64,000 nt of DNA from Lentisphaerae bacterium ADurb.Bin082 (lineage in GTDB: Bacteria; Verrucomicrobiota; Lentisphaeria; Oligosphaerales; Oligosphaeraceae), in NCBI GenBank assembly GCA_002070945.1, contig MWEG01000023.1, forward strand, positions 62,001 to 126,000, in the 5' to 3' direction. The notes beneath the pieces were generated by a model. The model was not told the DNA's origin. It did no database searches and saw nothing but the letters and a program-made list of their open reading frames with translations. Position numbers and translations under genes: made by a program. Positions 53,293-61,891 of this stretch are shown one piece after another. Within the stretch, counting starts at the first letter, position 1; each line of letters starts with the position of its first letter.

Positions 53293-56200
53293 TCAACCTC
53301 GTTTTTGGAGGAATTCCTGGAATCTGGCGAATGATTCTCCTTGTTCGCGGACAGCGTCCAACAGGGGAATAAGAGCTTCCAGGATCAGAATCTGGCGTTC
53401 CCAGGCTTTGGCGTATTCTGGCGGCATGATTGCTTTGAGTTCAGTCGGGGCTTCCGTGTTGTCCTTCTTGGCGCTTTGCATTGCCTGCGCTAAAGACGCC
53501 AAGTCCACGCGCTGATTCTGCAAAGCCTCAGTCAACGGCGCCAGGTCAATCCGCTGGTTCTGCAGAGCCTCGGTCAACGGCGCCAGGTCAATCCGCTGGT
53601 TCTGCAAGGCTTCGGCTAACGGCGCCAGGTCAATCCGCTGGTTCTGCAAAGCAGCCACCAGCGGCGTCAAGTCGATTTTCACATTGCCCTCGTCCCGCGC
53701 CTTAGGTTGGCGCGTAGCCAGGACTTCGCCTAGGCGGTCTGCGGCCTGGGCAAAGCCGCTGTCCAACGAACTGCGCACCTGCCCCAGGCCAGCGCTGAAC
53801 GCCGACAATTGCGCTAGGAGCCGTCCGAAATCATTAGCGTCATCCAGGCCGGAGAGATTCTTCCGCCTCGTGAATTCGGCCTTGATGTCATCCCAGCGGA
53901 GTTTTTCTGCGGGCGTCAGGCACTGCATGATTTCCTTGGCCTTGAGCAGGTTGCTTTCCGCGCCGGTGGTCAGGGTCTGGGCCTCATTGCGGTAATGGTC
54001 AAGGATGACCTGGTCGACTTCCTGCTCGCTCATGATTGGGAATATCTTTTCCGCCATGCGGTTCATGTTGCGGTAGGAGCCTTGCAGTCGGAACGGCGGT
54101 TCGGTGCGGTACTCGTCTTGCTGCGCCGCTGAATAAATATACTGCTGGTTGACCTTGAGCACGATATCCCGCACCCGGAGCAAATGCCTGACCGTCTTGA
54201 CGACGTCATCAAGCTCGCCCGGGGCATAAAATTCCACGAAGGACACGCCCTCGATGCTGCCGCGCTCGGCGGCCAGTGCGAAGTTGGCCATGTCCGCCAG
54301 GTTGCCGCCCTGGTTGTTCCAGGCCGCCAGAACCGAATTGGACGTCATGGCGTTTTCCAGGAAACTAAGCGCAAAGACCTCGGCATGAGCCTGGCTGATG
54401 TCGCCAAGATTATAGGTGTCAGCGCGGTTCGCCAGCATATCTGGCACCTTGAACACGCCGCCGCTTTCCGTATAGGGATTGCCGGCCATGACGACCGCGA
54501 CCTTCTTGCCGCGCAAATCGTACGTCCTGGCCTGGCCATCCATAACGCCCTCGATCTTGCGCTGGGCGTCACACAGAGAAATGAACTTCTGCAAGAATTC
54601 CGGATTCAGGTGCTGGATATCGTCGAGGTAGATCATCACATTGTTGCCCATGGCAAAGGCGAGGTTCAATTTATGCAATTCTTCACGGGCAGTCGCATTC
54701 GGCGCTTCGGCCGGGTCCAGGGACAGGACGCGGTGGCCGATAGCCGGGCCATTGACTTTCATGAAGGCCAGGCCCAGGCGTTCGGCCACATATTCCATCA
54801 GGGTAGTCTTGCCATAGCCTGGCGGCGAAATAAGCAGCAGAAGCCCCATTTGGTCGCTGCGCCGACGCGGCCCGGCAGCGCCCATCTGCTTAGCGAAATT
54901 GGCTCCGATAAAACGCAGATAGACCTCGCTGAGCAAGCGGTTGCGGACAAAGCCTCCCATGGTGTGCGCCTTGAACTCTGACAAACGCAGGCGCAGGCGG
55001 CGCGCTTCCAGGAGTTTGCCACGAAGGCGCTGGTAGTCGCGGAAGCGGGGCGCCTGCCGGGAACGGAAGTCCTCCAGGCGCAGCAGGAAGGTGTCGAGCT
55101 GCAACGTCAGCTTTCCCTCCTGCAACAGCGGGTGCACCCCGCGCAAGCCGCTGACCGTAGAGCTGACTGCGGCTGACATGCCGTCAGCCAGCAGCATCTT
55201 CGGGCCGGCGCTGGCCAGGGTCGTCATCTCCCAGGCGAAATGACGGTCAGCAGCCTTGTCCCGGTGTTCCAGGAACGCCGTCACCCAGTCGTAGGCCAAG
55301 GCAATGCGCGCACCTGGCGACGACAGCGACGACAACGCCTGCTCAAAGCGCTTTTCCGCATTGCGCTCCCGCAGGACGCGGCGGAATTCTTCGGCCAGGG
55401 CGACTGCCTCCGCCGTCATGGTGAACCGCAGCTCCTCCTGGTCCTGGAGTTCATAAAAAAGATATTCGGCTGCCTGGTCAAGAGCCGCCGCCGGGAACGG
55501 CAGCCGAGCCAGCTCCGAAAACTCGGCCAGCAGCTTTTTCAGGTCTGCGACATAGACCGGATGGATTTCCTGCTGCTGGAACATAGCGGCTCTCTCGCCA
55601 AAGCTTCGCAGGTGTTCACGCCAGGCGTTTTTTCGGTCAGTGTCAGGATGGAAGCACCAGCACAGCACGGCCCAGGAGCGTCCTGCGCTGGCATAGCGCA
55701 GCAGCCCGCAGCGGTCGTGCAAAACGATCAGCTCGCGCAGAATCAGCGCGGCGTCATAGTCATGGACACCGCGTTCGTAGCCCTCGTCGTAGCGTTGCGC
55801 TGCTTCGACGCGCATCAGTTCAACCAGCTCTCCCAGTGTACCGGCGTCTGTCGTGCGCTGGCTTGGCGCTGCCAGCTGCCGCAAGCTGTCCAGGGTCAAG
55901 CCGCGTTCGCCATGCTGGGCGCGGCGGAAGATATCGTAGGCGAGGAATTCGGCGCGATAGACGTCTGGCGCTTCGCTCGGGAGCGTCCTGGTCCACATAT
56001 CTTGGCAGGCGGCCAGCTCCGCGTCGCGCACCGGCTCGCTGAAGTCCGTACCTGTCAAATGCAGGCAGAGTTCGCCTTCGCGCACGATTGTGGTCAATTC
56101 CAGGGGCTGCTTGTTGACATGGAATTGGTGTTCGCCCAAGGTCACGGCTGAACCGTCAGGCGTGAAGATATCTTGCCGGTCGCGTTGTTGCCGCAGCAGG

Positions 56201-58716
56201 GCTTCCCTGGCGGCCTTGAACTGCCCTTCGAGATCGTCGGCCTTGACTGATTCCTCCATCTGGCGCAGCCTAGTCACGCAGTCGATGAATTTCATCGCCA
56301 TGGCGTCAGTCTGGAAGCAGGCCGAGATGGCTGCTGGCTCGCTCAGCGACTCGGCCCGGGCCTGAATCCCCTTGAGGATGCGGAGGGCGGTCGTCTGGAG
56401 GCGCTGGGCATGGGCCTGGCGTTCGTCGTCCAGCTGCTGCTTGCGGGCATTGAAGGCTGCGACGATTTCCTCGCGCTTGTCCGTCAAGCGAGTCAAAAAT
56501 TCATCGTACTCGGAAAACCGTCCTTCCAGTTCCTCCAGGGTGATCATGACCCTGGTCAGGAATTCATCGCATTTGGCCGGGGTGTCGGACATGCCGATGA
56601 AGTTGGCGACGCTCTGGGACAGGAGCTTGAACTGCGCCGCGAATTCCACCCGGGCTTCCTCCTGGCCGAGTTCGCGGAAGCGATGGAGCTGGGCTGCGCG
56701 CAGGCGGTTGACGCCGGCATAGACGTCAGTGATGTTGTTGATAATGGCGGCTGACCTCACCGGGTCATCCACCTGCAAGTTGTTGACGACTTCGGTAAGC
56801 AAGTCCAAGCGCACGGCCAGCGCATCCAATTCCTCCTGGATGGGCTTGAGGTCAGCTCCGCGAGCGGCGTTTTTCTGTCGCCCGTCCAATTCTGCCAGTG
56901 CTTCGGCATAGACCCGCAGGGCGTCGTCATCGCCGAGGCAATCAAGGCAGGCTGCGGCAATCTGCTGATGGAGTTCTGCCAGCCGCGTCTCCAGCTCGCT
57001 CACCTTGTCCTGGTCAGCATAGCGAAGGTTGCGCAGCGCCACTATCTGCCCGCGCTGGATTCGCAGTCGGTCAAGGGCGCGGATATAGTCGTCAATGCCG
57101 CTGCTGGCGGCGCTGGCAGCCAGCTCTGATTCCAGGCTGCGCACGGCTTCGGCGCTGGCTTCCAGCTGGCGCGCATGGTCAGCGCTGATGCGCAGCACTT
57201 TTTCGTATTCGCCGACAGCGGCGATGGCAGTGGCGCGGATATCCTGGACGACGTTCTGCAAGTCGCCGGCTTCGTCGTGCCCGAGCCAGTGATACGCATC
57301 CAGCATACGGCGGGAGGCGCGAATCAGCTCTTGGTAGACCCCGAGGGTGATAGTGTCATGGCGAATCAGTCGGCTCAGGCCATAGCCTTCGGCAATGCCG
57401 CGCACCAGGTCGCGGTTGCCGATTTTCGACAGATAGCACTCGGCCTTGGTTGGCGCCTGGAAGCTGTCAGCGCAGTACGGCGTTTGCCAGAACTGCATGG
57501 GGTGATGCTGCCGCGGCTCGCCGTCTGGCGCTGAAAACACGACCATCCGGCCATTGTCAAACAGGCAATAGCCGTGGCAGTTCAACGGCGCTGACAGATG
57601 CTTGGCAATGATGTTGTAGGACAGCATGACATGCCATCCTTGCTGCGGCTCGTAGAACACATACAGGAAATCCTCGCCGTTCGGGGAGCGGATGCATTCC
57701 AGGAACTGCATGTCCTCGGCTGGCCCGTCAAATTCCCGCAGCGTTCCCTCGGCCAGATAGCAGCCGCGCGGGAAGACCAAGCCCTGGTTTTCCGGCAGGC
57801 GCACGCATGTGTATGCGATGGCGTCAACGCGCCGCACCTTGCCGGTATGCTTGTTGTAGATGAAATGGCGCCAGTGTTCCTCCCGGTACGGGCGGATGCG
57901 CAGCAGCAGCAGCGCGTCGACCCAGGCGAATTGGATGACGGCGTCGTCCAGGCCCTGGTCGCGATCCTCGACCGGTTCGGCCAAGATGCCCTCGCTGGTG
58001 TCGGTATTGTTCTCGGCCTTGATCGTCAAATCGCCGCCGATGCACTCCACGTACAGCGTGTTGTCGATGTTGACATGCGGATGCGCACCGGTGACATGGT
58101 GTTCGCGCGTCGCTGTCTGCCAGACCTGGGCCTGCTGCGGCGGAAGCTGGTAGTCGACGTCGCCATGATCATCCAAGTAAGTCAGCCCGCCCTGGTCGCT
58201 CAAGGCAAAACGGAAGACCTTGACATCCTGGAAAGACGCCCCGCTCTGGAAAACGAGGAGAAGCCGCCCTGGACGCTTCCAGAATTGCAGGAAGCGCGCC
58301 GTCTTGTAGTAGCGGTACAGCTCCTTGAAATCCTTGACAAAGCGCGGGTCGTCAAACAGCTGCGAGGGCGCGGGGCGCAGCGCCTCGCCGTCAAACAGAT
58401 GGGTGCTGAAAACGTCCTCGAGTTCGATGTCGGCACCGCGCCTGACAGTGACGTTGTAGCCGAGGACGAGCTGCTCGCCGATGCTGACAAGGTCGCGGGG
58501 CACGCAGTTTTGAGCCGTGGTCACGCGGTCGTCGCCGACGAGCTGGCTGTCCTGGCCGCCGAACAACTCTCGGCGGCGGCTGTTAAGGCCGCTCAAACGC
58601 CGATTCAGTTCGGCGTCAAGATTGAGCAGGCGTTGGCGCAGGATATCGTAGGAGCCGCTGGACAGGTCCACGTCTTCAGCGGCGACCTGGGCGGCGGTCT
58701 GGTTTTGCTCGGTCAT
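53293..58716 (-). CDS. Giant AAA ATPase of the 'DNA repair ATPase' type (1807 aa)
   Basis: The first 500 residues form a beta-rich domain (SYDILRQRLLNLDAELNRRL; ATREHHVTGAHPHVNIDNTLYVECIGGDLTIKAEN), as in proteins databases call DNA repair ATPase. Long coiled-coil segments follow (about 530-880). The AAA module near residues 1300-1500 has Walker A ISPPGYGKTTLMEYVAERLGL, Walker B NVMIYLDDIQHLNPEFLQKF and sensor VVMAGNPYTESGG, then NMNRMAEKIFPIM. Near the C-terminus a 15-residue unit (ALQNQRIDLAPLxE) is repeated about five times, corresponding to 45-base repeats at 53511-53681. The start at 58716 follows GGGGGAG. The activity is not well characterised; the DNA repair name is inherited from annotation and not proven here. 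Confidence 0.85.
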   Translation of the reverse strand: MTEQNQTAAQVAAEDVDLSSGSYDILRQRLLNLDAELNRRLSGLNSRRRELFGGQDSQLVGDDRVTTAQNCVPRDLVSIGEQLVLGYNVTVRRGADIELEDVFSTHLFDGEALRPAPSQLFDDPRFVKDFKELYRYYKTARFLQFWKRPGRLLLVFQSGASFQDVKVFRFALSDQGGLTYLDDHGDVDYQLPPQQAQVWQTATREHHVTGAHPHVNIDNTLYVECIGGDLTIKAENNTDTSEGILAEPVEDRDQGLDDAVIQFAWVDALLLLRIRPYREEHWRHFIYNKHTGKVRRVDAIAYTCVRLPENQGLVFPRGCYLAEGTLREFDGPAEDMQFLECIRSPNGEDFLYVFYEPQQGWHVMLSYNIIAKHLSAPLNCHGYCLFDNGRMVVFSAPDGEPRQHHPMQFWQTPYCADSFQAPTKAECYLSKIGNRDLVRGIAEGYGLSRLIRHDTITLGVYQELIRASRRMLDAYHWLGHDEAGDLQNVVQDIRATAIAAVGEYEKVLRISADHARQLEASAEAVRSLESELAASAASSGIDDYIRALDRLRIQRGQIVALRNLRYADQDKVSELETRLAELHQQIAAACLDCLGDDDALRVYAEALAELDGRQKNAARGADLKPIQEELDALAVRLDLLTEVVNNLQVDDPVRSAAIINNITDVYAGVNRLRAAQLHRFRELGQEEARVEFAAQFKLLSQSVANFIGMSDTPAKCDEFLTRVMITLEELEGRFSEYDEFLTRLTDKREEIVAAFNARKQQLDDERQAHAQRLQTTALRILKGIQARAESLSEPAAISACFQTDAMAMKFIDCVTRLRQMEESVKADDLEGQFKAAREALLRQQRDRQDIFTPDGSAVTLGEHQFHVNKQPLELTTIVREGELCLHLTGTDFSEPVRDAELAACQDMWTRTLPSEAPDVYRAEFLAYDIFRRAQHGERGLTLDSLRQLAAPSQRTTDAGTLGELVELMRVEAAQRYDEGYERGVHDYDAALILRELIVLHDRCGLLRYASAGRSWAVLCWCFHPDTDRKNAWREHLRSFGERAAMFQQQEIHPVYVADLKKLLAEFSELARLPFPAAALDQAAEYLFYELQDQEELRFTMTAEAVALAEEFRRVLRERNAEKRFEQALSSLSSPGARIALAYDWVTAFLEHRDKAADRHFAWEMTTLASAGPKMLLADGMSAAVSSTVSGLRGVHPLLQEGKLTLQLDTFLLRLEDFRSRQAPRFRDYQRLRGKLLEARRLRLRLSEFKAHTMGGFVRNRLLSEVYLRFIGANFAKQMGAAGPRRRSDQMGLLLLISPPGYGKTTLMEYVAERLGLAFMKVNGPAIGHRVLSLDPAEAPNATAREELHKLNLAFAMGNNVMIYLDDIQHLNPEFLQKFISLCDAQRKIEGVMDGQARTYDLRGKKVAVVMAGNPYTESGGVFKVPDMLANRADTYNLGDISQAHAEVFALSFLENAMTSNSVLAAWNNQGGNLADMANFALAAERGSIEGVSFVEFYAPGELDDVVKTVRHLLRVRDIVLKVNQQYIYSAAQQDEYRTEPPFRLQGSYRNMNRMAEKIFPIMSEQEVDQVILDHYRNEAQTLTTGAESNLLKAKEIMQCLTPAEKLRWDDIKAEFTRRKNLSGLDDANDFGRLLAQLSAFSAGLGQVRSSLDSGFAQAADRLGEVLATRQPKARDEGNVKIDLTPLVAALQNQRIDLAPLAEALQNQRIDLAPLTEALQNQRIDLAPLTEALQNQRVDLASLAQAMQSAKKDNTEAPTELKAIMPPEYAKAWERQILILEALIPLLDAVREQGESFARFQEFLQKRG

Positions 58717-58829
58717 AGCTCCCCCCATCTATTCACGCCGGGCTGCTCATCGGCAAGGCGCGGCGGCTCACATCCAGGTTCATGTAGCTCTGCTCCTTTT
58801 GCTCTGCGCCCGACCGCGCCTACCATTGT

Positions 58830-59669
58830 TCACGGCGATGCGGCAATCAGCGCCTCCCACAGCGTATCCACCGTGTAGGACGTGCATCGGTTGTGCTTCA
58901 GGTAGTGTTCGCAGTACTCTTTGATTTCCTGCGTCGTGGGGCGCAGGTCAATGAACAAGGTCACTAAGTCAAGGGCGATGGCCTTCCGCATCGATATTTT
59001 CGGCTTGAACTGGCAGTGGGAGACATCCAGCCAGTAAAGCTGCGGATTATCCTCTGGACTGTCCTTGTCAATCAAAATCTTACGCGCATGAAAGGCGGAA
59101 TGATAGCAGCCGCAGGCATGCGCCTTGCCGATGTGCTCCATGCATTTGAGACTGAAGCCACGCCGCAGCTGCGACCGCTCCCACCAGTCTTTGCCAGGAA
59201 CCAAGATCGATGCGTCCACCGTGTTAGGGATGAACTTCGTTACGATGTAGCCGCCAGTCAACCTGCCCCATCGGCGCGTCTCACCGCAGGCCAGGACGTC
59301 TGGCACTGGAATCTCCAGGCGGCGCAACGCAGCGAAATTCGCAGCCTCCAAGACGGCCGGAGAACGAACGCCGAAATTTTCGCTGAAGGACGGCGTGGAA
59401 ATAAAGGATTTGTGCAGGATGTCGGTTCCGCCGAGATAGTCGGGAATCGGGAGATGCCAGACTTCTTTGCCTGGCGTGTCGGAAAGATATTGTCCACGGC
59501 GGATTTCGGCTTGATTGTCGAGCAGCCATTGCTGTCCCTGCCGGAACGTCGGCACCGACCAATGCCAGGTGAAAAAGCGCGACGGACGCATGACCTGCAC
59601 CTGTTCGGCCCGGCTGGCACGACCCAGGCGGTTCATACGCTTCGTGTCATATTGATGCAGCTCGCTCAT
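58830..59669 (-). CDS. Lipopolysaccharide-kinase-fold (InaA/WaaP-like) protein, possibly inactive
   Basis: The 279-residue protein follows the protein-kinase fold of Kdo/heptose kinases. SPAVLEAANFAALRRLEIPVPDVLACG holds the helix and hinge, GGYIVTKFIPNT follows, and the catalytic loop region reads HACGCYHSAFHARKILID. The expected H-x-D-L/x5-N is replaced by H-S-A-F and K, so the catalytic Asp and metal-binding Asn seem missing. LYWLDVSHCQFKP corresponds to the metal-binding DFD-type motif and still has the Asp. It lies 113 bases before the giant ATPase gene and 34 after the DUF493 gene on the same strand. A regulatory pseudokinase or an unusual kinase are both possible. Confidence 0.72.
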   Translation of the reverse strand: MSELHQYDTKRMNRLGRASRAEQVQVMRPSRFFTWHWSVPTFRQGQQWLLDNQAEIRRGQYLSDTPGKEVWHLPIPDYLGGTDILHKSFISTPSFSENFGVRSPAVLEAANFAALRRLEIPVPDVLACGETRRWGRLTGGYIVTKFIPNTVDASILVPGKDWWERSQLRRGFSLKCMEHIGKAHACGCYHSAFHARKILIDKDSPEDNPQLYWLDVSHCQFKPKISMRKAIALDLVTLFIDLRPTTQEIKEYCEHYLKHNRCTSYTVDTLWEALIAASP

Positions 59670-59703
59670 AAAAACAAAGCTAAACGCCTGTCTTTTCGTT
59701 TGG

Positions 59704-59967
59704 TTAAATAAGCATTTTCAATCCAGGCAGGCTCTCCAGCATGGTGAAAAGCTGTCGCAGAGTCGCCAGGTCTGGGACGACGGCGCTCACCTGCCAAGTC
59801 ACATAACGCGCACTGGACGACTTTCGCCCCGGGGTAATGGTGGCACCGTCCACCAGGCCCAAGACAATGTATATCCGCTTCACTGCGGCCTCGACGTCCG
59901 CAGCCTCGGCGTGCATCAGCAGTCGGCCGTGCCACTGCACGGGAAATTGCATCAACTCCGAATCCAT
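59704..59967 (-). CDS. DUF493 (YbeD-like) small regulatory-fold protein
   Basis: The 87-residue protein matches the DUF493 fold of YbeD, a ferredoxin-like ACT-type domain of unclear function. MQFPVQWHGRLLMHA carries the family's FP-x-x-W/F-x-x-x-I start. SARYVTWQVSAVVPDLATLRQLFTMLESLPGLKMLI matches the YxSvxvxvxvxs...LYxxLxxxPGVKMVL end. The chosen ATG at 59967 follows GGTGAG; the ATG at 59982 is another option. The next gene, the kinase-fold protein, begins 34 bases later. In other bacteria YbeD-like genes lie near lipoate genes; here gcvH, a lipoylated protein, is 1.4 kb away on the other strand. Confidence 0.75.
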   Translation of the reverse strand: MDSELMQFPVQWHGRLLMHAEAADVEAAVKRIYIVLGLVDGATITPGRKSSSARYVTWQVSAVVPDLATLRQLFTMLESLPGLKMLI

Positions 59968-60028
59968 CGTTAGACTCACCATATCTGAAAAACAACGCCT
60001 TGAGCCGAAAGGGATGCAGGTAGCGCAA

Positions 60029-60063
60029 GGGGGAGGAAGGGGCCCGCAGCCCTTTCCTCCCCC
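60029..60063 (-). other. Long GC-rich inverted repeat
   Basis: GGGGGAGGAA at 60029-60038 pairs with TTCCTCCCCC at 60054-60063 around a GC-rich loop. It lies between the orphan gene at 60171 and DUF493 on the same strand. Without a T-run it may be a processing or attenuation structure rather than a simple terminator. Confidence 0.6.
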
Positions 60064-60170
60064 TCGCAAAAACCTGACTAAGCTTTTTGGCTGGACTCCA
60101 ACAAGGCGCATTGGCGCACGTCGACGCTGCTGCGCGAGCCCTGAGATGAAATCTGTCTGCTCGGGTGCGT

Positions 60171-60941
60171 TTATTTTTTCTCGAACAGCTCGGCATACTT
60201 GCCAGCGACTTCGGCCAGGTTTTCGGGCGTCACCAGCAGATAGCGCTTGTTGAAGGCTTCTTCCATGTTCGACGGAACTGGCTTGTCATCGTAAACTGCA
60301 TCCGGCTTGTAGGTGACAGCGGCGACAATCACCTTGCCCTGGATAGCCGCGCCGTATTCATAGACGCTGCCGCCGGCAATGGCGACTTTCTTGCCTTTCA
60401 GGCGGAGGAGGCCGCCGGCCGGCAGCCCAATGCAGGTGATGACCATGTCATAATCGGCATTGGCGCCTTTCAGGATGTCATCCATCGCCTTGGCTGTGTA
60501 CCAGGTTTCCATAGGCGCCATCATTTCGCCCTCGGGGCCTTCCGCATTCTCTATCTTGGGCACTGGTGGAGCGACTTCGGCAACAACAGTAATAGCGCTG
60601 CCCAGGCCATCCTTCAGGCCTTCGAGCATGGGGTTCGGACGGGTTCCGTCGTTGAAGGGGTCATTGATGATGATGGCCTTGGCGCCAGCGTGATTCTGCG
60701 CGAGATACTGGCCCAGCTTGCGGGTCTGAATCTTCTGGAACTCGACTTCTCGATCCTGGGCTTTCTTGGCGCCCGAGCCGCTCAGGTTGCTCACCGTACT
60801 CCATAGAGCAGCTACAATGGCGACAATGGCGCAAATAATGGCCACCGGCTGACCCCAGGCCGCGCCTGACTTCTGCTTGTTCATGGCTACAAAAGCAATG
60901 ATCCCAGCGACAATCATGACAATGATTTGAATAATACTCAT
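60171..60941 (-). CDS. Membrane-anchored protein of unknown function (256 aa)
   Basis: Two hydrophobic segments (IIQIIVMIVAGIIAFVAM and PVAIICAIVAIVAALWSTV, residues 3-52) place the rest outside or inside the membrane. The following domain has KAIIINDPFNDGTRPNPMLEGLKDGLG near residue 87, TAKAMDDILKGANADYDMVITCIGLPAGG near 148 and GKKVAIAGGSVYEYGAAIQGKVIVAAV near 185. It resembles an alternating alpha/beta fold (periplasmic-binding or Rossmann-like) in overall style, but I cannot name the family. GGGAG lies upstream of the start. A promoter is predicted 76-103 bases upstream. Confidence 0.7.
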   Translation of the reverse strand: MSIIQIIVMIVAGIIAFVAMNKQKSGAAWGQPVAIICAIVAIVAALWSTVSNLSGSGAKKAQDREVEFQKIQTRKLGQYLAQNHAGAKAIIINDPFNDGTRPNPMLEGLKDGLGSAITVVAEVAPPVPKIENAEGPEGEMMAPMETWYTAKAMDDILKGANADYDMVITCIGLPAGGLLRLKGKKVAIAGGSVYEYGAAIQGKVIVAAVTYKPDAVYDDKPVPSNMEEAFNKRYLLVTPENLAEVAGKYAELFEKK

Positions 60942-61407
60942 GGCAGAGGCTCCCTTTCAATCTGTTGGTTCAACATTGCCCGGCGCATGCTCGCACACGG
61001 CGCCGGATACCTTAACAACATAACAAGACAATTTTTTATTGCAAGAAAACTTTCAAACTAATAGAAGTTACATCATATTAGATGGAGCGCAAGCGGCTGG
61101 CAGCAAAAAAATGCTGCCCTCGCCCCAGTTTCTCCTTTCATTTTCCCCCGCTGGGCGACGGCAGGAGTCCCTTCCTTTCTTGCAATGCATTGAAAGAAAG
61201 TAAGTTACAAGAAAAAAGACCTCTTTGCGCCTCCTTCCCGACGCTGGCAACAGCCGAGAGTGTATCCAACGGCATACTAAATACAATGATTTCACTAAAC
61301 CAAATTGCAAGCAGAAAAATTTATTCTTTCTGAAATTATTGCGGCATTTTCGACGTTTTTTCACTTCTGCGCCGGAAAACGCCCTGTTTTTAAGGAGGAG
61401 TCACGTG
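60942..61407. other. Divergent spacer between the orphan gene and gcvH
   Basis: It holds the minus-strand promoter described separately and a 7-base stem GGCAGCA/TGCTGCC with an A6 loop at 61099-61118. No gene or dispersed repeat was recognised. The gcvH ribosome site lies at its end (AGGAGGAG at 61393-61400). Confidence 0.5.
61017..61044 (-). promoter_or_regulatory. Putative promoter for the anchored orphan gene
   Basis: On the minus strand TTGCAA (61044-61039) and TATGTT (61022-61017) are 16 bases apart, and the start of the 60171-60941 gene is 76 bases downstream. Confidence 0.45.
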
Positions 61408-61782
61408 ATGAAGCATTACAGCGAAGAACACCAGTGGGTGCAGGTCGACGGCGACACGGTCATGGTCGGCGTCTCGTCCTTTGCCGCCGAAGAGCTTGGC
61501 GAGGTCAATTTCGTCGAACTGCCCGAATTAGGCGCCATGATTGCTGCTGGCGGCGCACTCTGCGTGGTGGAATCCGTCAAGGCCGCCTCTGACGTCATCG
61601 CGCCGGTCAGCGGGCGGGTCGTCGAAGTGAACGCCAGCCTGGCCGAAAACCCTGGCCTGCTGAACGACAGCCCGGAAAAAGACGGCTGGATTTGCAAGCT
61701 TAGCCAAGTCCCAGCCGCCGAACTGGCCGCCTTGATGGACGAAAAAAGCTACCAGCGCTTCCTGCACGGCGACAAACCGTGA
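61408..61782 (+). CDS. gcvH: Glycine cleavage system H protein
   Basis: GcvH is the small lipoyl carrier that shuttles the aminomethyl group in glycine cleavage. The 124-residue protein shows YSEEHQWVQVDGDTVMVGVSSFAAEELGEVNFVELPELG, then the lipoylation site VVESVKAASDVIAPVSG with the modified Lys near residue 60, and DGWICKLS. The ATG at 61408 is preceded by AGGAGGAG; a GTG sits one codon upstream. No gcvT, gcvP or lpd is beside it, so it may serve a distant operon or act in lipoate relay, as some stand-alone H proteins do (known for the family, not shown here). Confidence 0.95.
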   Translation: MKHYSEEHQWVQVDGDTVMVGVSSFAAEELGEVNFVELPELGAMIAAGGALCVVESVKAASDVIAPVSGRVVEVNASLAENPGLLNDSPEKDGWICKLSQVPAAELAALMDEKSYQRFLHGDKP

Positions 61783-61891
61783 CCTAACGCAGATAGACGG
61801 ACGACGAGCAGGCGCCCGAAGGGACACGGCGGGCAATAACAGAGCTGCGGGTGCTTCGCAATGCCACCGCCCTAAAGCCGACCTGAAGACC

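Noticed and set aside
57598-58878. A 426-codon frame antisense to the giant ATPase gene
   Set aside because: Antisense shadow of a clearly coding region with no recognisable domain.
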